Source of the DNA: an uncultured bacterium
GTDB lineage: Bacteria > Actinomycetota > Actinomycetes > S36-B12
Reading direction: 5' to 3'
NCBI GenBank assembly: GCA_903850745.1
Contig: CAINMH010000095.1
Span: 1-44,243 of the forward strand
DNA length: 44,243 nucleotides
Positions 24,022 to 32,986 of this stretch are shown here, in pieces. The position numbers and the translations under genes are program-made. Below the pieces are notes generated by a model. That model was not told the origin of the DNA and made no database searches. It saw only the letters and a program-made list of their open reading frames with translations. Numbering within the stretch: position 1 is the first letter of the stretch; every line of letters starts with the position of its first letter.

Positions 24022-27000
24022 CTACACGCCTGCCGCACCAGTGCCGCCGGGGATCGCGGTGCCGAAGCCGATTGCCGATGCCGCTCCGCCGCTAGCACCG
24101 CCTGGGCCTGCAGTGCCGCCTTGGGAATCGCCACCAGTGCCACCCGTGCCACCCGCTGCGGTTGAGCCGGCCGTGCTGTTGACGAGTGCGGCACCACCTT
24201 GGCCGCCGATGGCTCCGGTGCTGCCGGCTCTGCCATTGCCACCCTTGCCACCACTGCCCCCGGTTGCCAACGTTCCGGTGCCGCTGGTTGCGCTCGCCGA
24301 GCCACCCACGCCTCCCGCGCCCGCTATGCCCGAAGTTCCGGCTCGGCCGCCTTGACCGCCATCGCCGCCCTTAGCCGTGCTTGCCGCACCTGCACTGGCT
24401 GCTGACGTTGCGGCACCACCACTGCCACCAGTGCCACCCGTGCCACCCGTGCCACCGCCACCAACACCACCCGTGCCACCAACACCACCCGTTGCAGTCG
24501 AACCTGCAGTGTCCGCGTTTGCAGCGCCACCTGCGCCACCTCGGCCGCCCAGGCTGTTGGTACCGCCTGCGCCACCTACGCCACCTACGCCACCCTCGGC
24601 CATGCCAGTGGCGCCAGTGAGTGTCGCAGCGCCGCCAGCTCCACCATCGCCGCCGATGGTCTGACTCGATCCACCCGCGCCACCCGCGCCGCCAATAGCC
24701 TTTGTAGCGCTGCCAGAACCGGTTGCGCTGCCGCCAGCGCCACCCGTGCCGGGGTTTCCGGCGCCCATAAAGACGACGCCACCGGTGCCACCTGCGCCAC
24801 CGGTCGGAGTACCCGTTGTGTCAGTGGCTGCACCGCCCGCACCGCCGGCACCAGCGTTGCCGCCGTTGAAGGCGTTGCCACCGCGACCACCTACGCCGCC
24901 CACCGTTGTGCCACTGCCGCCAGTGCCACCATTGCCACCATTGCTACCCGCACCGCCGGTGCCGCCATGGCCACCATCGGAACCAGCCCCAGACGCATTG
25001 TTGAATCCAGCGCCTCCGTTGCCACCGACGCCGGAGATACCCACTGCGCCGGTGCTCCCCGCGATGCCTATCGCTCCACCGGCCGCTGCGCCAGCAGCGC
25101 CAGCAGCGCCAGCAGATCCGCCGCCTGCACCGGCTGCACCGGCGCCGCCCTTACTACCTGCCACACCGGATGTACCGCCGTTACCGCCGCTAGCTCCATT
25201 GCCACCGGTGCCACCATTGCCACCGGTGCCACCTGTGGTGCCAGCACTATTGCCAGCGCCACCAGCGCCACCAGCGGCGCTACCGCCGCCTGCGCCACCA
25301 GTAAATCCGAGGCGCGCTGCTCCGCCGCTCGCGGCGGAGCCAGCATTGCCGCCTGCGCCGCCGTTGCCACCACGGCCGGGCACACTGTTTGTGAACGCTC
25401 CGACTGTGCCGCCTTCGCCGCCTGGCGCACCAACCCCGCCAGCGCCTGCCCCGCCACCAGCTCCTCCAGTGGCTGCAAGACCGCCATTGCCGCCGTTACC
25501 GCCGGCGGAGGCGTCACCTCCGTTGCCGGCTGTGCCTGTCGCACCGCCTACCGCACCGCCAGCGCCACCCTTACCGCCCAGGCCACCCGCTCCACCTGGA
25601 GCGCCGTCAGGCTGGTCGCCCGCAGCGAAGCCGTTGCCGCCATTGCCACCGGCACCCGCAGCACCGCCAGCACCGCCAGCACCGGCCGTGCCACCTAAGG
25701 TATTGAGGCCGCCCGCGCCACCAGCGCCGCCGTTGCCGCCGGCCGAGCCCTGCTGGGCGGCGACTCCGGTGGTTGCGTTGTTGCCGTTGTAGCCCGCGCC
25801 ACCAGCGCCGCCCTTGCCGCCTGCGCCAGCTGTACCGGTGATTGAGTTGCCGCCGGTGCCGCCCGCGCCACCCGAGGTGCCAGCGACACCGAGACTGCCG
25901 GCAAGACCCGCACCACCCGCACCACCCGTGCCACCGTTGGATCCGGAACTGTTCGCGCCCGTGGTGCCTGCCGTTAAGCCGGTGCCACCTGCGCCACCGG
26001 ATACACCCGCAACACCTGCACCACCGGCGCCACCTGTGCCGCCGGCAACCGCGGCAGGTGCGTCTCCGCCGGCTCCGCCTGCGCCACCGGCACTCGACAG
26101 ACCAGCTGCGCCACCGGTGCCGCCGGTGCCGGCATTGCCACCGGACCCGCCGGTGCCACCGGCGCCACCGAGGCTGCCGGTCGCGCCATTGCCGCCTGTG
26201 CCGGCGCCACTGCCTGTGCCGCCTGCGCCTGCTGCTCCCGCATTGCCACCTGCGCCACCGACGCCAGCGATGCCGACCACCGTCGCGCCGCCAACACCAC
26301 CTGCGCCACCCTTGCCGCCTTGAGATCCATCCGTGCCGGTACCTCCGACCGCCCCTGTTCCACCTTGGCCGCCTGTGCCACCTACTCCTGCGGCTCCGTA
26401 GAAGGAGTCGCCACCGTTGCCACCTGCGCCGCCAGCACCGCCCGCGACACCAGTCGTGTCAGAGGCCCACCCAGCACCGCCCGCGCCACCGTTGCCACCG
26501 TTGCCTACGTTGCCTGAAATTGCAGTACCGCCGCCTGAACCGGCAATACCCGCTTCGCCACCCTTTCCGCCGGTTGTGCCTGCCGCATTGCCACTCGATG
26601 AGCCGGCGCCACCTGTGCCACCGGCGCCACCATTGCCCGCGTTGCCACCGTTAGCGTCTGTGCCACTCGTAGCACTGCCTGCTCCTGTGCCACCGATGCC
26701 ACCGTCGCCACCGCGCCCCGCATTGCCCCCGTTGCCACCAGCAAGAGCAGTGACCGCATCGCCGCTGCCACCAGCACCGCCGTTGCCACCAGCACCGCCA
26801 GCGGCGCCGTTGCCGCCATTGCCATCGGATCCCGTCGAGCCACCAGTGCCGCCAGCTGCGCCACCGAGGGCACCGGCGCCACCATCGCCACCGTTGCCAC
26901 CCTTGCCACCTGTCGAGCCGTTCTCGCCTGAAGCCGAACTGCCGGCGTAGCCCATGCCGCCGGTGCCACCGCCGCCGGCGTTGCCGCCATTGCCACCGGT

Positions 27001-29598
27001 GCCACCGTCGCCATCTGTGCCGCTACCTGCGTTGCCGGCGCTTGCTCCACCCGCTGCGCCTGCTCCACCCGCTCCACCACTACCGGCATCGCCGCCGTTG
27101 CCACCGGTGCCGCCTGCGGTCGTGGGACTCGAGCCCATTGCGCCGTAGAGGCCCGCGCCACCGTCTGCGCCGTTGCCACCTGCACCGCCGTTGCCGGCGT
27201 TACCGCCCGCAGCGTCAGTACCGGCTGCCGCGCCCTTGCCGCCTGCTGCGCCACCTGCGCCCCCGCTGCCGCCCGCACCTGCCGCGCCACCGACACCACC
27301 GTCGCCGCCATCAGTTCCTGATTCGCCGGCAGTCGCTCCGGCAGTGCCTGTGACTCCGTCGCCTGCGTTGCCGCCATTGCCGCCATTGCCAGCCGTGCCG
27401 CCCGCACCACCATTGCCAGAAGTGGGCGTGCCGTCACCCATACCGGGCATGCCTCCGTTGCTGCCCGCACCACCGTTGCCGCCTAGTGCGCCCGCACCGC
27501 CAGCCTGGCCGTTGGGGCTCACCGACGACGTGCCGTCTGCACCGTCTGCACCGTTGCCGCCATTACCGCCCGCACCACCGGCTGCACCATTGCCGCCATT
27601 GCCTGCCAGGCCCCCGGATCCGCCATGGTTGCCGACGCTTGCGCCGCCGAAGCCGCCTTGACCGGCATTGCCGGCTGTGCCGCCATCGCCACCAGCCGAG
27701 CCACTCTCGCCGGGAGTCGTCGCGGTGTAGCCATCGCCACCGTCGCCACCTGCACCTGCGTTGCCCGCGGTGCCGCCATTGCCACCATTGCCACTCGAAC
27801 CGTCAGCTGCTGTGCCACCACCGGCTCCGTAGGCCCCAGCTGTGGCGCCTAAGCCGCCGTTGCCACCGTTGCCACCTGTGCCGCCGGTGGTGCCTGGTGT
27901 GGCTGAATCCGTACCGGCAGATCCACTGGCACCCTTGACACCATCTCGGCCATTGCCGCCGTTGCCACCGTTGCCACCGTTGCCACCGACCGAGTCAGCG
28001 CCTGTCGATGAACCCGTGCCGCCTACGCCGCCGTCGCCCCCGGCACCCGCCGCGCCACCGCTACCGCCGCTGCCACCGTTCAAGCCGAAACCTGTGGCGC
28101 CGAAGCCACCCGTGCCACCGTTGCCACCGTTGCCGGCCGCACCCGCATCTCCACCGGCGCCAGCGGTGCCGACCCCGCCTGAACCGTAACCCGGTGCGCC
28201 GCCTGTGCCACCGTTGCCGGCGTTGCCCCCATCCCGGCCCGCACCACCGGTGCTACCAGCCGAACCGAACACTCCACTGCCGCCATTGCCGCCGTCGCCG
28301 CCCGTTGCACCCTTGCCGCCGTCGCTACCAGAACCCCCTTTGCCCGAGACGCTGCCGGAACCAGCTGCGCCGCCGTAGCCACCTGTGCCACCGGCTCCGC
28401 CGTTGCCACCGTCGGTGCCGGGAATTCCATTGTTTGCCCCTGTTGCGCCACCAGTGCTGCCGTCTTTACCGACGTATCCGTCGCCACCCACGCCACCATC
28501 GCCGCCCACACCACCGTTGCCGGCATTGCCGCCGACACCGTCGAGCGATTTGCCTGAACCTTCGCCGGACTGGCCGCCCGCGCCACCTGCGCCACCCCAG
28601 CCTGCTGCTCCGCCATTGCCGCCGTCGCCTCCGGCAACACCCGCGGTAGTGGAATCTGCACCCGCTGCACCATCGCCACCCGCGCCACCAGCGCCACCTG
28701 CGCCACCAGCGCCACCGTTGCCCGCGAGGCCTTCTGTGCCGACTCCCGGTGCGCTGCCACCGTTGCCACCGTTGCCACCGGAAGTGCCTGAACCGCCTGT
28801 GCTGCCCGCGGTGCCGTTGCCCCCAGGCACTGCTGCGTCGACGCCCGCAGCGCCTGTTACGCCGTAAGCACCCGCACCGCCTACGCCGCCCGCGCCACCA
28901 TCACCGGTGATGGAGCCACCCGCACCACCATTGCCACCGTGTCCACCGCGACGTCCGGGGATGCCTTCACCACCATCGCCGCCTTCACCACCATCGCCAC
29001 GCAGTAGTCCGCCGTGGCCACCGTTGCCACCGCGATGTCCTTCGACACCTTCGCCACCTGCACCACCGGTACCCATGCGTCCGGCGCGACCACCGTTGCC
29101 GCCACGACATTCGTTGTTGGTGCAACCGACAGCTGCATCGCCACCATCGCCTGCGACGCCGCCGTACCAGCCTGCGTTGCCACCGGTGCCACCGTTGTAG
29201 CCGTCACCGCCATTGCCAGTGAGCTTTCCGGCGTTGCCACCATTGCATGCGGCGACTCCAGGACACGTGCCAGAGTCGTAAGAAAATCCATCGCCACCGA
29301 GCAGACCTGCATCAGGATTGTCTGCAGTGCCATCTCGAAAGAGAACGTCAACGCACGAGGCGGATTTGTCTTTGATACGAGCAATAACTTGCTCCACACC
29401 ACGCTTGCGTGCAGATCCCGGAGTAGTGATCGTCTCCCGCAAATTGCGCGACATGTCTAGTGCTTCATCCACGCAATTAGCTTGATCCGCGTCGGCTGCT
29501 CCCGCTGTGGAAGTTGAACCGGCGACGAGTGCTGCACCTGTCAGCGCAGAGGCGCTAAGTGCAGCAACGATGAGACCACGCTTGCGGGGAGACGACAT
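24022..29598 (-). CDS. Giant exported glycine-rich PGRS-like protein 2
   Basis: A 1858-residue paralogue of the proteins at 20025 and 29738. The signal peptide is [20 protein letters not shown] and onward, with cleavage near residue 35. The N-terminal domain holds six Cys at 42, 82, 112, 118, 159 and 164, exactly the spacing of protein 3. It includes [31 protein letters not shown] and [12 protein letters not shown]. About 1690 residues of GGX repeat follow, with no anchoring motif at the C-terminus ([14 protein letters not shown]). The repeats are unusually rich in Ala/Asn/Thr at X, with scattered Asp that could bind Ca2+. ATG at 29598 follows AAAGG. The length makes it one of the largest genes in a compact region. 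It is probably a surface or matrix protein; this is inference. Confidence 0.88.
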   Translation of the reverse strand: MSSPRKRGLIVAALSASALTGAALVAGSTSTAGAADADQANCVDEALDMSRNLRETITTPGSARKRGVEQVIARIKDKSASCVDVLFRDGTADNPDAGLLGGDGFSYDSGTCPGVAACNGGNAGKLTGNGGDGYNGGTGGNAGWYGGVAGDGGDAAVGCTNNECRGGNGGRAGRMGTGGAGGEGVEGHRGGNGGHGGLLRGDGGEGGDGGEGIPGRRGGHGGNGGAGGSITGDGGAGGVGGAGAYGVTGAAGVDAAVPGGNGTAGSTGGSGTSGGNGGNGGSAPGVGTEGLAGNGGAGGAGGAGGAGGDGAAGADSTTAGVAGGDGGNGGAAGWGGAGGAGGQSGEGSGKSLDGVGGNAGNGGVGGDGGVGGDGYVGKDGSTGGATGANNGIPGTDGGNGGAGGTGGYGGAAGSGSVSGKGGSGSDGGKGATGGDGGNGGSGVFGSAGSTGGAGRDGGNAGNGGTGGAPGYGSGGVGTAGAGGDAGAAGNGGNGGTGGFGATGFGLNGGSGGSGGAAGAGGDGGVGGTGSSTGADSVGGNGGNGGNGGNGRDGVKGASGSAGTDSATPGTTGGTGGNGGNGGLGATAGAYGAGGGTAADGSSGNGGNGGTAGNAGAGGDGGDGYTATTPGESGSAGGDGGTAGNAGQGGFGGASVGNHGGSGGLAGNGGNGAAGGAGGNGGNGADGADGTSSVSPNGQAGGAGALGGNGGAGSNGGMPGMGDGTPTSGNGGAGGTAGNGGNGGNAGDGVTGTAGATAGESGTDGGDGGVGGAAGAGGSGGAGGAAGGKGAAAGTDAAGGNAGNGGAGGNGADGGAGLYGAMGSSPTTAGGTGGNGGDAGSGGAGGAGAAGGASAGNAGSGTDGDGGTGGNGGNAGGGGTGGMGYAGSSASGENGSTGGKGGNGGDGGAGALGGAAGGTGGSTGSDGNGGNGAAGGAGGNGGAGGSGDAVTALAGGNGGNAGRGGDGGIGGTGAGSATSGTDANGGNAGNGGAGGTGGAGSSSGNAAGTTGGKGGEAGIAGSGGGTAISGNVGNGGNGGAGGAGWASDTTGVAGGAGGAGGNGGDSFYGAAGVGGTGGQGGTGAVGGTGTDGSQGGKGGAGGVGGATVVGIAGVGGAGGNAGAAGAGGTGSGAGTGGNGATGSLGGAGGTGGSGGNAGTGGTGGAAGLSSAGGAGGAGGDAPAAVAGGTGGAGGAGVAGVSGGAGGTGLTAGTTGANSSGSNGGTGGAGGAGLAGSLGVAGTSGGAGGTGGNSITGTAGAGGKGGAGGAGYNGNNATTGVAAQQGSAGGNGGAGGAGGLNTLGGTAGAGGAGGAAGAGGNGGNGFAAGDQPDGAPGGAGGLGGKGGAGGAVGGATGTAGNGGDASAGGNGGNGGLAATGGAGGGAGAGGVGAPGGEGGTVGAFTNSVPGRGGNGGAGGNAGSAASGGAARLGFTGGAGGGSAAGGAGGAGNSAGTTGGTGGNGGTGGNGASGGNGGTSGVAGSKGGAGAAGAGGGSAGAAGAAGAAAGGAIGIAGSTGAVGISGVGGNGGAGFNNASGAGSDGGHGGTGGAGSNGGNGGTGGSGTTVGGVGGRGGNAFNGGNAGAGGAGGAATDTTGTPTGGAGGTGGVVFMGAGNPGTGGAGGSATGSGSATKAIGGAGGAGGSSQTIGGDGGAGGAATLTGATGMAEGGVGGVGGAGGTNSLGGRGGAGGAANADTAGSTATGGVGGTGGVGGGGTGGTGGTGGSGGAATSAASAGAASTAKGGDGGQGGRAGTSGIAGAGGVGGSASATSGTGTLATGGSGGKGGNGRAGSTGAIGGQGGAALVNSTAGSTAAGGTGGTGGDSQGGTAGPGGASGGAASAIGFGTAIPGGTGAAGV

Positions 29599-29642
29599 GA
29601 AAAACCTTTCGAGCAGTACTAGGGACGTCCTAGATATTCTGG

Positions 29643-29648
29643 ACGTTA
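29643..29648 (-). promoter_or_regulatory. Candidate -10 box (TAACGT) for PGRS-like gene 2
   Basis: TAACGT on the minus strand would give a start near 29636 and a 38-nt leader. A near-palindrome, CTAGG-GACGT-CCTAG, at 29619-29633 would overlap the start of the transcript. Confidence 0.35.
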
Positions 29649-29688
29649 CCTACATCTGATCGAATAGCAAGAGGGGCGCGAAAACTGC

Positions 29689-29726
29689 TTCACACGTGTG
29701 AATTTTTGCCGTGCTCCACACGTGTT
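29689..29726. promoter_or_regulatory. Tandem ACACGTGT palindromes upstream of PGRS-like gene 2
   Basis: TTCACACGTGTGAA (29689-29702) is a perfect 14-bp palindrome. A second CACACGTGT core lies at 29717-29725, centred 26 bp away, or about 2.5 helical turns. Both are in the 139-nt space before gene 2, about 60 and 85 nt upstream of its likely transcription start. They look like paired binding sites for a dimeric regulator. The first could also act as a hairpin after gene 3. Confidence 0.45.
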
Positions 29727-29737
29727 AATCATTTCAG

Positions 29738-31849
29738 CTATCCGGCACCTTGCGAAGCACCCGTTGTTCCGGGAGAGCCGCCGAAACTTGTGCCCCCAGC
29801 GCCACCGACTCCATTCGGTAAGCCGCCATTGCCACCGTTACCGCCATTGCCGGTGCCTGCTGTCGCACCGCCGCCCGCGCCCCCGTTGCCGCCGGTAGAC
29901 GTAAGAGCTCCCGTCGCACCGCCGCCGTTGCCGCCCGCCCCGCCGCTGTTGTAAGTGCCACTGCTCCCGGTTCCACCGGCACCGCCGTATGCATCGCCAG
30001 CAGCTGTGGCATTGCCTCCCGTACCTCCGATGCCTGCTAACCCGCTGAAGCCGCCGCCACCGCCATCTCCGCCTGCACCACCGTTACCGGCCTGCGCATC
30101 AGCGCTTGAAGCCATATTCATAGCTTTTGCGCTGCCACCGGCGCCACCGTTGCCCGAGGCCGGTCCGCCGTATCCACCATCGCCACCGTTGCCGCCCTGG
30201 GCTTCGATTGAGGACACTTCAGCCGCAAGGGACTCTGCCGCGCCTCCGTTGCCGCCCGTTCCGCCTTGGCACATTGAACAGTTGCCGCCCTGACCGCCCT
30301 CGCCGCCTGTCGCGACGTAATCACTACTACTAGCTGCGCCGCCGTTGCCGCCGTTGCCGGGGCCGGTGACCGGACTTTTGCCGCCGTCGCCGCCGTTGCC
30401 GCCGCTTGCAATGGCGCTCCCTGGTGCCGTCGTAGTCGCGGCACCGCCGTTGCCACCGTTGCCGCCAGTGGCATTGAAATTACTGCTGTCGCCACCAACG
30501 CCGCCGTGTCCGCCCACCGCATCGCCGCCGGTACTCGTCGCGCTGCCGCCATCGCCGCCGTTGCCGGCTGATCCTGTGCCGAAGGCGCCTGGGTTGCCAC
30601 CGTTGCCGCCGTTGCCACCTGTGATCGCTATGACGTCGGTTGAACTAGCACTTCCGCCAGCGCCACCTGCGCCACCACTGCCGATAGTACCGGCGTTGCC
30701 ACCGTCGCCACCGTTGCCACCATCACCCTTGGCGTTGGAGTAGCCAGCGCCACCGGCTCCGCCGTTGCCGCCGGAGTTTGCAGAAGCGCCACCCTTACCG
30801 CCACTACCGCCGGTTGAACCACTGCCTCCCGATCCGCCAGCGCCCGCGGTGCCTGGATTGCCGCCGTTGCCGCCGTGGCCGCCGTCTGGCGTGAGCGCAT
30901 TTCCTGCCGCTCCTTTGCCGCCGTTGCCACCGGGGCCTTCAGCACCACCATTTCCGCCGTCGCCACCTGCACCAGATGCGCCTTCGCCTCGAGCGAGTCC
31001 ACCGTTGCCACCGTTGCCGCCATTGGATCCGTTGCCGCCAGTTGCGCCATTAGCGCCCGATGAGTCAGGTCCAGTGCCCCCGATGCCATCTGCGCCATTC
31101 GCGCCCGTGGCACCGTCACCACCTGCACCACCGTCACCACCTGCGCCACCGTCGCCGGTGAGAGTGCCACCTAAACCGCCATTGCCGCCATGGCCGCCCC
31201 GGTCACCGGCGCCGCCAGCTCCGCCGTCGCCGCCAATGCCACCATTGCCGCGCAGCAGACCGCCGTCGCCGCCGGTGCCACCACGGTGGCCGTCAATTCC
31301 GTCGCCACCTGCGCCGCCGGTGCCGTAGCGCCCTGCGCGACCACCCGCGCCACCGCGACATTCGGCGTTGGTGCATATCTCACCGCCATCACCACCGTTG
31401 CCTGCGACACCGGCATACCAGCCCGCGTTGCCGCCTGTGCCCCCGTTCCAGCCGTCGCCACCGTCACCTTCGAGCTTGCCGGCGTTGCCGCCGTTGCAGG
31501 GTGCAGTGCCGCCGCATGTGCCTGCGGTGTAGGAAAACCCGTCACCGCCGAGGATTCCGGCGTTAGGGCTCTTCGCCGTGCCATCACGGAAAAGTATGTC
31601 AACACATGCAGCGGACTTTTCCTTGATACGTGCAATCACCCGTGCAACGCCGCGTTCACGCGCAGAGCCTGGTGTCTCCACCGTTTGACGAAGATAACGC
31701 GACATCTTCATCGCTTGGTCGATGCACGCATCCACCACGGGATCTTGCGCAGACACAGCAGACGCGGGAGCGGCCACGAGTGCGGCACCTGTCAGCGCCG
31801 AAGCGCCTAGTGCAGCAACGATCACACCGCGCTTACGGGGAGCAGACAT
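29738..31849 (-). CDS. Exported glycine-rich PGRS-like protein 3
   Basis: A 703-residue paralogue. The signal peptide is [20 protein letters not shown] and onward, with cleavage near PASA-V. The shared N-terminal domain has Cys at 42, 82, 112, 118, 159 and 164. It includes [32 protein letters not shown] and [12 protein letters not shown]. The GGX repeat domain runs to the C-terminus. Unlike its two relatives it has an extra CxxC pair (CSMC, Cys524/Cys527) in the middle of the repeats. Several stretches are less regular and Ser/Ala-rich (for example [17 protein letters not shown]). GAGG lies about 8 nt before the ATG. It is 71 nt downstream of a methyltransferase gene on the same strand. Function is unknown and surface location is inferred. 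Confidence 0.88.
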   Translation of the reverse strand: MSAPRKRGVIVAALGASALTGAALVAAPASAVSAQDPVVDACIDQAMKMSRYLRQTVETPGSARERGVARVIARIKEKSAACVDILFRDGTAKSPNAGILGGDGFSYTAGTCGGTAPCNGGNAGKLEGDGGDGWNGGTGGNAGWYAGVAGNGGDGGEICTNAECRGGAGGRAGRYGTGGAGGDGIDGHRGGTGGDGGLLRGNGGIGGDGGAGGAGDRGGHGGNGGLGGTLTGDGGAGGDGGAGGDGATGANGADGIGGTGPDSSGANGATGGNGSNGGNGGNGGLARGEGASGAGGDGGNGGAEGPGGNGGKGAAGNALTPDGGHGGNGGNPGTAGAGGSGGSGSTGGSGGKGGASANSGGNGGAGGAGYSNAKGDGGNGGDGGNAGTIGSGGAGGAGGSASSTDVIAITGGNGGNGGNPGAFGTGSAGNGGDGGSATSTGGDAVGGHGGVGGDSSNFNATGGNGGNGGAATTTAPGSAIASGGNGGDGGKSPVTGPGNGGNGGAASSSDYVATGGEGGQGGNCSMCQGGTGGNGGAAESLAAEVSSIEAQGGNGGDGGYGGPASGNGGAGGSAKAMNMASSADAQAGNGGAGGDGGGGGFSGLAGIGGTGGNATAAGDAYGGAGGTGSSGTYNSGGAGGNGGGATGALTSTGGNGGAGGGATAGTGNGGNGGNGGLPNGVGGAGGTSFGGSPGTTGASQGAG

Positions 31850-31875
31850 AACAGAACCTCACTTCGACGCGGACA

Positions 31876-31888
31876 CCCTCAATGAGGG
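31876..31888. promoter_or_regulatory. Inverted repeat at the PGRS-like gene 3 transcription start
   Basis: CCCTCAATGAGGG is a 6+1+6 inverted repeat, 27 nt before the ATG on the minus strand. It covers the position where transcription would start from the TAGTGT box at 31895-31890. A protein bound here would block RNA polymerase. The role is inferred from position. Confidence 0.4.
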
Positions 31889-31889
31889 G

Positions 31890-31895
31890 ACACTA
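31890..31895 (-). promoter_or_regulatory. Candidate -10 box (TAGTGT) for PGRS-like gene 3
   Basis: TAGTGT on the minus strand fits TANNNT and lies just upstream of the inverted repeat. It would allow gene 3 to be expressed apart from the methyltransferase gene. Confidence 0.35.
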
Positions 31896-31920
31896 TCTGA
31901 ACCTCGAAGAAGGCGCTGTC

Positions 31921-32961
31921 CTAGATCGATTTGCGGTAAACCAACCAACGCATCTCGATAGGGGAGTCCTGGCGAGGCACATCGAATACGTCCTGACCAC
32001 TCACCCAGCCCTCATACCAACTCGTGGGCGGCCACGCAGTCGCCGGCAGGTGAGCCTTCTCAAAATCGTAGACGGATTCGTCCGAGTCGAGTTCGAGTGA
32101 AAGCCCTGCACTGGCGGCGGCAACCTCCGCAGGCGTGTACATGCCCGTATAGGCCTGCTGCCCGAGTTCGCGCGCGGCTGCGTCGGGCGTGTAACCCGTT
32201 CGTGACACAAACACATTGAGCACGAGACGCCCACCTGGTGCCAGTGTGTGTGCGGCGATCTCAAAGACGGTGCGCAACTGATCTTGAGTACGGAAGTCGG
32301 AAGTCACCTCAGACACGACGATCAAGCCGTAGTCGCGACGAAGATCACCGATAGTCGCAAACACATCACGCTCGAGCACGCGCAACGGAAGTCCTTCGCG
32401 TGCTGCATCAAGTCGCAACGACTCTGCAAACTTCGGAGTCATCTCCACTGCATCAACGGGATGACCTCGTCGCGCGAGAGCCAACGAGTTGCGGCCGGTG
32501 CCTGCGCCGACATCGAGCACCGGACATTCGGCTGGATCAACGGCGTCGACAGCGAGGGCGAGTACTCGCGCGTCAGGCTCGGTGCCGAAGTAGGGCGCCT
32601 CGCGCGTCGCGACCCAGTTGTCGTACGCCTGATCAAGGCTCGCCCAGTGCGCGTGCACGTTGTAGTTGACGGTGAGGCCAGTGGGGGAGTCGTACGTGAT
32701 GACAATGTCGGAGCGCGGCGACGCGGCGAACGCTTCAGCGAGTTGGCCCGCGATCACTTCGCGCAAGTGCGTGAGTTGGTCGGGCGTGAAGTTGACGCCA
32801 ATAGCCGCAAACGCGCGGTCGCACATGGCGACGTAGTCCTCGAGCATTCCAGGTACGGCCGGCACGACGATGCGCCCACTTGCGACGGCGCGGCGATGAA
32901 GCCGGCGAAGCATGGCGTCGTGCAGGGCTGACTCCGGCAGAACCACAGCAGGCTTTTCCAT
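31921..32961 (-). CDS. Class I SAM-dependent methyltransferase
   Basis: A 346-residue protein with an N-terminal helical region (residues 1-about 145, including ESALHDAMLRRLHRRAVASG and VNYNVHAHWASLDQAYDNW). A Rossmann methyltransferase domain follows: motif I VLDVGAGTGRNSLALARRG, acidic VDAVEMTP, then LPLRVLERDVFATI and LAPGGRLVLNVFVSRTG. The acceptor is not identifiable. The C-terminal part has TSWYEGWVSGQDVFDVPR. It lies 25 nt after the usp gene and 71 nt before PGRS-like gene 3, on the same strand, so it may be co-expressed with them. A role in modifying surface proteins is possible but unproven. Confidence 0.85.
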   Translation of the reverse strand: MEKPAVVLPESALHDAMLRRLHRRAVASGRIVVPAVPGMLEDYVAMCDRAFAAIGVNFTPDQLTHLREVIAGQLAEAFAASPRSDIVITYDSPTGLTVNYNVHAHWASLDQAYDNWVATREAPYFGTEPDARVLALAVDAVDPAECPVLDVGAGTGRNSLALARRGHPVDAVEMTPKFAESLRLDAAREGLPLRVLERDVFATIGDLRRDYGLIVVSEVTSDFRTQDQLRTVFEIAAHTLAPGGRLVLNVFVSRTGYTPDAAARELGQQAYTGMYTPAEVAAASAGLSLELDSDESVYDFEKAHLPATAWPPTSWYEGWVSGQDVFDVPRQDSPIEMRWLVYRKSI

Positions 32962-32986
32962 AGGCGGTACTCAACCACCCCGGCTG

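Larger units (their letters stand above)
20030..31360 (-). repeat. Nine-base-period coding repeat tracts (GGN-GGN-GNN)
   Basis: The repeat domains of three genes (about 20030-21760, 24030-29100 and 29740-31360) are built from short Gly-Gly-X units. The plus strand therefore reads as endless GCC/ACC-rich triplets. The units are degenerate in codon and residue rather than exact tandem copies. This gives extreme purine/pyrimidine strand asymmetry and stop-free antisense frames. The single-copy glycosyltransferase at 22351-24021 interrupts the tracts. Confidence 0.85.

Noticed and set aside
20206-31328. Long plus-strand open frames rich in Pro, Ala, Arg or His across the repeat region (one of 465 codons at 20206-21603, others near 24746, 26417 and 30765).
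   Set aside because: They are the stop-free complements of GGN-GGN repeats on the minus strand. They lack ribosome binding sites and signal peptides and change frame at random. The minus-strand frames have shared domains and signal peptides.
20030-31360. CRISPR-like or tandem non-coding repeat arrays.
   Set aside because: The periodicity is 3/9 nt, the units are degenerate, and the sequence translates to continuous GGX protein. There are no fixed-length repeats with unique spacers.
20025-31849. Collagen-like proteins.
   Set aside because: Collagen needs Gly at every third position with Pro-rich X-Y. Here two of three positions are Gly and Pro is rare, which fits polyglycine-II rather than a collagen triple helix.
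20025-31849. True mycobacterial PE_PGRS genes.
   Set aside because: No PE motif or ESX signal is present. The heads have Sec signal peptides and six Cys. Only the repeat body is similar.
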